DNA of 30,679 nucleotides from G020354785 sp964580815. Lineage in GTDB: Bacteria > Bacteroidota > Bacteroidia > Bacteroidales > UBA10428. Position numbers and translations under genes: made by a program. Position 1 is the stretch's first letter; each line of letters opens with the position of its first letter. Below, piece by piece: positions 25,746 through 30,679 of this stretch. The stretch covers positions 1 through 30,679 of the forward strand of contig CAZOLY010000019.1 in NCBI GenBank assembly GCA_964580815.1, given 5' to 3'. Below the pieces are notes generated by a model, which worked only from the letters and a program-made list of their open reading frames with translations, did not search any database and had not been told where the DNA came from.

Positions 25746-27473
25746 CTATAGGTTATTATTTAGATAATCAGAATCCTCTTCTAGCATTTCTGCCATTTTA
25801 TTAATAATAAGAATTCTGAATGCAAGAATACTGAGATTTATGTTAATTTTATAAGTAGCAGCCTTTAATATACTTTTAATCCACACAGGCAGTAATCCTT
25901 TTATATTTTTAAACATAATATTCTTAATATCCGGCTTAACTGCATTTCGATATATGCTATCCTTTAAATTGGTTATTATAGATTTTAAAAATTGTTCAGG
26001 AAATAAATTTGAATTAATATATTTTTCTAACTCATTTATTATATAATTTGATATTATTCTTTTGTTAAAAATATTTTCAGGTTCATTTAGCGCATTTTCT
26101 TTTGCATAATTAATATCAGGGGATAATAAATCGACAATTCTTTTAAATAAATATTTATTTGTTCTGAATCTATCCGGTAAAATTCTCACAAATTCAATAA
26201 TCCTGTGATTAAGAAAAGGATTATATATTTCAACATAGGGCAGTTTAAGATCATTTAATGCAGCCAATACAACAGGAATACGAAAGTTATGATATAATCT
26301 GTCTCTCCAGGTTGCCAGTGATTCCTTTTTCCTCCTTCCAAATACATCCTGGAAATCCTGCTCAGGGATACAACAGCATTTAATTTTCCCAGCTTTGATA
26401 TCATCAATATTATTAATCCCTAAACTGTAAAAAACATCTGTTGAATAAATTACCTTATGCCAGCCAAAACCTTCATCACCTCTTATAATTCCCTGGACTC
26501 CCGTCTCAAATAATTTTTTCCATATATAGAATCCGTCCAAATATCCGCCAATATGATCAATTCTGCCTTCACCTGCAACCAGGAATCTATTAAAGACTTT
26601 TTCAAATAATTCATTTGAAGAATCTGTTTTATAGTATTTATTAGTGACATTCAACTGTGCAGCCAGATTTTTTGCAATGAAAGCATCATTATTTAGTTTA
26701 TTCACAGAAGAAGATGTCCCCCATGTTATTGTATTTAACTTAGCTTTATTCCTTAATAAAAAAAGCAGAATGCCTCTGCTGTCAACTCCACCGGATAATG
26801 GGACCACCCATTGATCCGGGATAATATTACAGTCATTGAAAATATCTCCAAGTATATTTGATAATCTCGATTGAAAAACAGAACGTGTTAAATCTGCAGG
26901 GTTAAAATCAATCTCTTTTTTAATTAAATCACTTCTCCATGTACTAAGATTCAGCAGTAATTTAGAATTGGGAGGAATTTGTCTGATTCTTTTATCCCAG
27001 GAATGGTTGAGCCCCAAAATACCTGAGGATATCATCCAGGAAACGGTTTGTCTGTTAAAGACAAAGCTTCTTGCAGCAAGAATAATTGCCCGCTGTGAAG
27101 TTGAAGCTATGAATGATTCTTTATCTTTATAATACCAGATTGTCCGTGTTGATACAATATCACTGATTAATTCAATATATTTTTCACTTGACCTGAACAA
27201 AGCATAAGTGCCTTCCGGGATTTTTCCCATCGGACTCCACCAGTCATCAGGATTATTTAGCATTTTACCCAGACAAACACTCGTATTTACAATTTTGACA
27301 GTTGAAACAGGATTAAATATCAGAATATTAATTCCTTTTTTTTTAATTGTTCGGGTTGGATTTGGCCTGATATTATCAGGAGTAATTCTGCCGGTAATTT
27401 TGTTTACTTCCCTGTCACTAAATATCCTGCTATTAGTACTATTTCTTTTATATACCAGCAAGATCTTTGCCAT
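25746..27473 (-). CDS. asparagine-synthase-like protein with degenerate glutaminase domain
   Basis: A 575-residue protein. The synthetase domain is well conserved: SGGVDS at residues 227-232, LNTITWGTSSS, and GDEGFG at 332-337. About 226 residues precede the PP-loop, the right size for a class II glutaminase domain. Segments such as IPEGTYALFRS and STRTIWYYKDKESFIASTSQRA keep its strand pattern. However, the N-terminus is MAKILLVYKR, without Cys2, so glutamine hydrolysis is not expected. It could amidate a carboxylic sugar or another polysaccharide substituent. It is a second, clearly diverged paralogue of the protein at 14919-16508. It is divergent from the lyase-like gene across 130 bases and probably shares a control region with it. 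Confidence 0.82.
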   Translation of the reverse strand: MAKILLVYKRNSTNSRIFSDREVNKITGRITPDNIRPNPTRTIKKKGINILIFNPVSTVKIVNTSVCLGKMLNNPDDWWSPMGKIPEGTYALFRSSEKYIELISDIVSTRTIWYYKDKESFIASTSQRAIILAARSFVFNRQTVSWMISSGILGLNHSWDKRIRQIPPNSKLLLNLSTWRSDLIKKEIDFNPADLTRSVFQSRLSNILGDIFNDCNIIPDQWVVPLSGGVDSRGILLFLLRNKAKLNTITWGTSSSVNKLNNDAFIAKNLAAQLNVTNKYYKTDSSNELFEKVFNRFLVAGEGRIDHIGGYLDGFYIWKKLFETGVQGIIRGDEGFGWHKVIYSTDVFYSLGINNIDDIKAGKIKCCCIPEQDFQDVFGRRKKESLATWRDRLYHNFRIPVVLAALNDLKLPYVEIYNPFLNHRIIEFVRILPDRFRTNKYLFKRIVDLLSPDINYAKENALNEPENIFNKRIISNYIINELEKYINSNLFPEQFLKSIITNLKDSIYRNAVKPDIKNIMFKNIKGLLPVWIKSILKAATYKININLSILAFRILIINKMAEMLEEDSDYLNNNL

Positions 27474-27603
27474 TTCCTGATATTCTTGACTATATTAAAT
27501 TTGTTATAAAAATAACAACATTTAAGTCATAATTACGTATATTAATCATAGAAAACAGCCAGTTGGTCAAAACATACTACTAATTAATAAAAATTTGGGA
27601 ATA

Positions 27604-30600
27604 ATGAAAATAAGTCTCGCTGTTTTATTATCACTTATAAGCATAAGTCTCACAGCACAAAAAATTTTCCCCGGAGCCGAGGGGTATGGAACAGACTCCA
27701 GAGGAGCCTATGAAATCACAGAAACACCTGCCATTTTATATGTTAATACTCTTTATGCCGGGATTAAACAAACTTCAGACACTTCAGGATCATTTGAATG
27801 GTGCATCTCAAGAAATTATCCCAGAATTATTCTTTTTCTTGTAGGTGGGATTATTGATTACAGGGGAATAGATGATCAGGTTGTTATATCTCCTTCTTAT
27901 TGTAATATATATGGCCAGTCTGCTCCATTGCCAGGTGTTATTATCCTGGGTTGCGATCTGGCTGTAGGAGGTCATGATATTCTGATTCAGCATATAAAAG
28001 TAAGGCCTGGAGATGATGCATCATATGGAAATGCAAGCAACCGTGATGCAATCTCAGTATACGGTTATAATGTGGTTATAGATCATTGTTCCTGCTCATG
28101 GGGTACTGATGAAACTTTAGCTATTTCAGATAAATCATACAATGTCACTGCTAGCAATTGTATTATTTCTCATCCATTAAAATACTCAGCCAACATAGAT
28201 GAAGGCCACAATAATATGCCCGGCAGAGCCGGACTTGGTGTTTATATTACATCATCACATAATGTCTCCTATTTAAAAAATCTAATAGCTTTCAGTTATG
28301 ATCGAAATCCAAGTATTGTTTCAAATAATGTTGCTTTCATTAATAATTTTAATTATATATCACAGTTTATTGCCGGACCGAGAATTTATAACAAAAATGG
28401 AGAAGTTCTGTATGGCTCTTTTGTCGGAAATAAAGTATTAAGGTCCAATGCTACATCAGGATCATGGAATAAACCCTTTGCAAAAGTTTATTCGGATGTT
28501 AATCCGTCATCAAAGTTATACTTTAAGGACAATATATGCCAGAAGGGAATTGAAAATCCTGGAAATTCGGATTGGGATAATGTTGAATTCGAGGTTGAAT
28601 TAGTTGAGCCGGAATCTTCTTATATTGATTTATCTGGATATACCATTTTACCATCAGAAAGTGTTGAAAACCATGTATTAACTAATGCCGGTGCATTTTA
28701 TTGGTCAAGGGATGATTATGATCAACTGGTAATTGATAATGTAAAAAACAGAGTTGGAGAATATATTGACAGCCAGAGTCCCTTGCCTGCAAGAGCATAT
28801 AACAGATCAATAATGGAAGGTCTGCAAAGTACTGCAGGAGATATGAGAAATGGCCACGATTGGAGCACTGATAACGATAATATAATAGTTAATGGTGTAC
28901 AAATAACTCTCAATAAAAACTGCACAGATCAAGCTTCCACATTAAATTACTTAAACTCACTTTTACCTGCGGATGCTGAGGCAGTTGATCATCCTCATTT
29001 AAGTTGTTATCATATTATATTACAATCAAAAGATAAAGGTTCCGATGCAAAAATAACAGTTGAAGGAGATGGTTTAAGTACTTTTGGAATAGTCCCCGGA
29101 ACATATTACGGTTCTGACGGAGTTGGAGGCTGGCCTGTTTATTCCGAAACCAGTCATAGCTTAATACTGCCGGAAAATCCTCATGGCGATTCCAATAATA
29201 ATGGCTATACAAACCTGGAAGAATGGGCTTATGGTAATTGCGAACCACAAGATCAGTCAGTAACAAACAGCCCTCCTATAATTCAAAACCAGGAAATATC
29301 TGTTGTTAATACAGTAAAGGCAGGAATGGTTATAGGTACTATTGAAGCTTTCGATCCGGATCAGGGACAGTCAGTCACATATAGTATTATAAAGGGGAAT
29401 TCAGATATTCTATATTCTGTTAATTCATTCACCGGCGAATTAACCATTGAAAATGCCCTGAATCAAAGTACTGTAAAAACAGATAGCATAATTATTCGTG
29501 TTGAAGATGATGCTGCCATGAGTTTAAGTGCCACGGCTACAATAACAATAAAAATATTCCCGGGATCAAAAATGATATTTATTGACCCAACAAATAAAAA
29601 TGACCTTCTGGAGGACGGTTCATTGGAGCATCCTTACGATTCATGGAATGATATAGAATGGAAGGAAGATTGTTCATATTTACAGAAAAGAGGAACAACA
29701 GCATTTGAACAAAAAATAAATGTGGAATCAGGAAATGTAATTATAGGATCTTATGGCGAAGGAGATATGCCGGAAATTAACAGCTCCGCAACTGATTTTG
29801 CGTTCAGGGCATATGAAAAAAGTAATGTGTCAATTATGGACTTACATCTTTATGCTCCCGATGCCATAAGTTGTATATATTTTCTGGGGGCTTCATGCGA
29901 CAGTAATACTGTGCAAAATTGTATACTGGAAGGATCAGTCAATGGAGTAAGAATAATAGACGGGAAAAAAGTTACATGCAAGTATAATACTTTCAAAAAC
30001 AAGGGAGACGGAATATATTCTTATGCCCAGCAAACGGAAATTTATTATAATATCTTTGCCGGGAACCAGATGGCAATTAATATTAGCAGCAACTTATCCG
30101 AAGCTAATATTTATAACAATGTATTTTATAATAACAGGGAAGCCATTACAACTTCGTATGCATCGCTTACCTTATATAATAATATTTTTTATCTTGTTAA
30201 TCAGAGTGATATAGCCATCAGACACAAAACGGATAAAATAGTCTCTGATTACAATATTTATTATCCTGAACAGGAAGGTTTTATAAACATATCTGATAAG
30301 AAATACGACAACCTCTACAGTTGCATAAATGTATTGGGTATTGATGTGCATTCCTTTTCAAACGATCCCATGTTTATAGATATTTACAATGATAATTTTC
30401 ATTTACTGCCTCAATCTCCCGCTATAGATGCAGGCAGATATGTGGGATTAATTAAGGATTATACCGGTAATAGTGTACCTAATGGAAATGCACCTGATAT
30501 AGGACTTTTTGAAACCTGCAAATCCGATGACGATTTATTACTGGATTTTGATGATTCGCTTAGCGAGCCGGTTATATTTCCTAATCCATCCAATGGACAA

Positions 30601-30679
30601 TTTAATATTGATTTATATAATAACCAGGCAAAATATTCAAAATTACGGATAAATAATATTGCAGGCACTCAAATTCTTC
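27604..30679 (+). CDS. secreted pectate-lyase-like (PL1) / cadherin / beta-helix protein with T9SS type A signal (3' end outside window)
   Basis: One reading frame is open from the ATG at 27604 to the window edge (1025 codons, no stop). A signal peptide covers about residues 1-18 (MKISLAVLLSLISISLTA). The PL1 domain begins with FPGAEGYGTDSRG, then VRPGDDASYG, DHCSCSWGTDE (160-170) and DRNPSI with Arg234 as the candidate catalytic arginine; it ends near residue 544 with DSNNNGYTNLEEWAYG. A cadherin-like domain (about 557-651) follows (IGTIEAFDPD, NSFTGELTI). A second parallel beta-helix spans about 657-970, with NVIIGSYGEG, repeated N-N-x-F turns, DPMFIDI and SPAIDAG. The T9SS type A sorting domain starts near 990 (IFPNPSNGQF). 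It would be secreted and cut or bind uronic-acid polymers by beta-elimination; substrate is inferred from the family only. Confidence 0.85.
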   Translation, partial: MKISLAVLLSLISISLTAQKIFPGAEGYGTDSRGAYEITETPAILYVNTLYAGIKQTSDTSGSFEWCISRNYPRIILFLVGGIIDYRGIDDQVVISPSYCNIYGQSAPLPGVIILGCDLAVGGHDILIQHIKVRPGDDASYGNASNRDAISVYGYNVVIDHCSCSWGTDETLAISDKSYNVTASNCIISHPLKYSANIDEGHNNMPGRAGLGVYITSSHNVSYLKNLIAFSYDRNPSIVSNNVAFINNFNYISQFIAGPRIYNKNGEVLYGSFVGNKVLRSNATSGSWNKPFAKVYSDVNPSSKLYFKDNICQKGIENPGNSDWDNVEFEVELVEPESSYIDLSGYTILPSESVENHVLTNAGAFYWSRDDYDQLVIDNVKNRVGEYIDSQSPLPARAYNRSIMEGLQSTAGDMRNGHDWSTDNDNIIVNGVQITLNKNCTDQASTLNYLNSLLPADAEAVDHPHLSCYHIILQSKDKGSDAKITVEGDGLSTFGIVPGTYYGSDGVGGWPVYSETSHSLILPENPHGDSNNNGYTNLEEWAYGNCEPQDQSVTNSPPIIQNQEISVVNTVKAGMVIGTIEAFDPDQGQSVTYSIIKGNSDILYSVNSFTGELTIENALNQSTVKTDSIIIRVEDDAAMSLSATATITIKIFPGSKMIFIDPTNKNDLLEDGSLEHPYDSWNDIEWKEDCSYLQKRGTTAFEQKINVESGNVIIGSYGEGDMPEINSSATDFAFRAYEKSNVSIMDLHLYAPDAISCIYFLGASCDSNTVQNCILEGSVNGVRIIDGKKVTCKYNTFKNKGDGIYSYAQQTEIYYNIFAGNQMAINISSNLSEANIYNNVFYNNREAITTSYASLTLYNNIFYLVNQSDIAIRHKTDKIVSDYNIYYPEQEGFINISDKKYDNLYSCINVLGIDVHSFSNDPMFIDIYNDNFHLLPQSPAIDAGRYVGLIKDYTGNSVPNGNAPDIGLFETCKSDDDLLLDFDDSLSEPVIFPNPSNGQFNIDLYNNQAKYSKLRINNIAGTQIL

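Noticed and set aside
27496..27503. TAAATTTG, an exact match to the Bacteroidota -7 consensus, 100 bases upstream of the lyase-like gene
   Set aside because: The nearest TTTG that could serve as the -33 element (27466-27469) is 26 bases away, too far, and this 8-mer is common in AT-rich DNA.
28722..29266. Minus-strand reading frames (28722-28925, 29015-29266) inside the lyase-like gene
   Set aside because: They lie opposite a clearly coding frame with recognisable domains and have no family features of their own.

Overview
The window comes from a low-GC member of the Bacteroidota, most likely class Bacteroidia but not a typical Bacteroides. The evidence is two secreted proteins with type IX secretion system (T9SS) C-terminal sorting signals (a type B domain at 4519-7155 and a type A domain at 27604-30679), a DAHP synthase with a C-terminal chorismate mutase, a DUF6702-type protein, and AT-rich spacers with few clear Shine-Dalgarno sites. 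No rRNA, tRNA, CRISPR array, insertion sequence or phage gene was seen.

Region 1 (1-3293, + strand) is an aromatic amino acid operon: the end of prephenate dehydratase (pheA), DAHP synthase/chorismate mutase, aroB and aroD. Together they cover entry into the shikimate pathway, its next two steps, and the chorismate branch to phenylpyruvate. Region 2 (3307-7704, - strand) holds three genes for envelope or secreted proteins: a DUF6702-like protein, an 878-residue fibronectin-type T9SS cargo and a TPR protein.

Region 3 (8061-27473) is a Wzx/Wzy-type exopolysaccharide or capsule locus. It opens with a UDP-glucuronate 4-epimerase-like enzyme, an outer-membrane export lipoprotein and a chain-length regulator/tyrosine kinase. 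These are followed by a flippase, a polymerase, an asparagine-synthase-like protein and three GT4 glycosyltransferases. Two genes then run on the - strand (a GNAT acyltransferase and an SGNH-hydrolase lipoprotein). A fourth GT4 and a GT2 follow on the + strand, and finally a GT-C-type membrane protein and a second asparagine-synthase-like protein on the - strand. I infer that uronic acid precursors are made, assembled on lipid, modified by acylation and perhaps amidation, flipped, polymerised and exported. No initiating sugar-phosphate transferase and no UDP-glucose dehydrogenase is present, so those steps must be encoded elsewhere.

Region 4 (27604 to the end, + strand) is one long reading frame cut by the window edge: a secreted family-1 pectate-lyase-like domain, a cadherin-like domain, a second parallel beta-helix and the start of a T9SS type A sorting domain. 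The most interesting hypothesis is that the locus makes a galacturonic-acid-containing, possibly amidated polysaccharide and carries its own secreted lyase at the edge. This is an inference, and the lyase could equally belong to a neighbouring polysaccharide-use locus outside the window.
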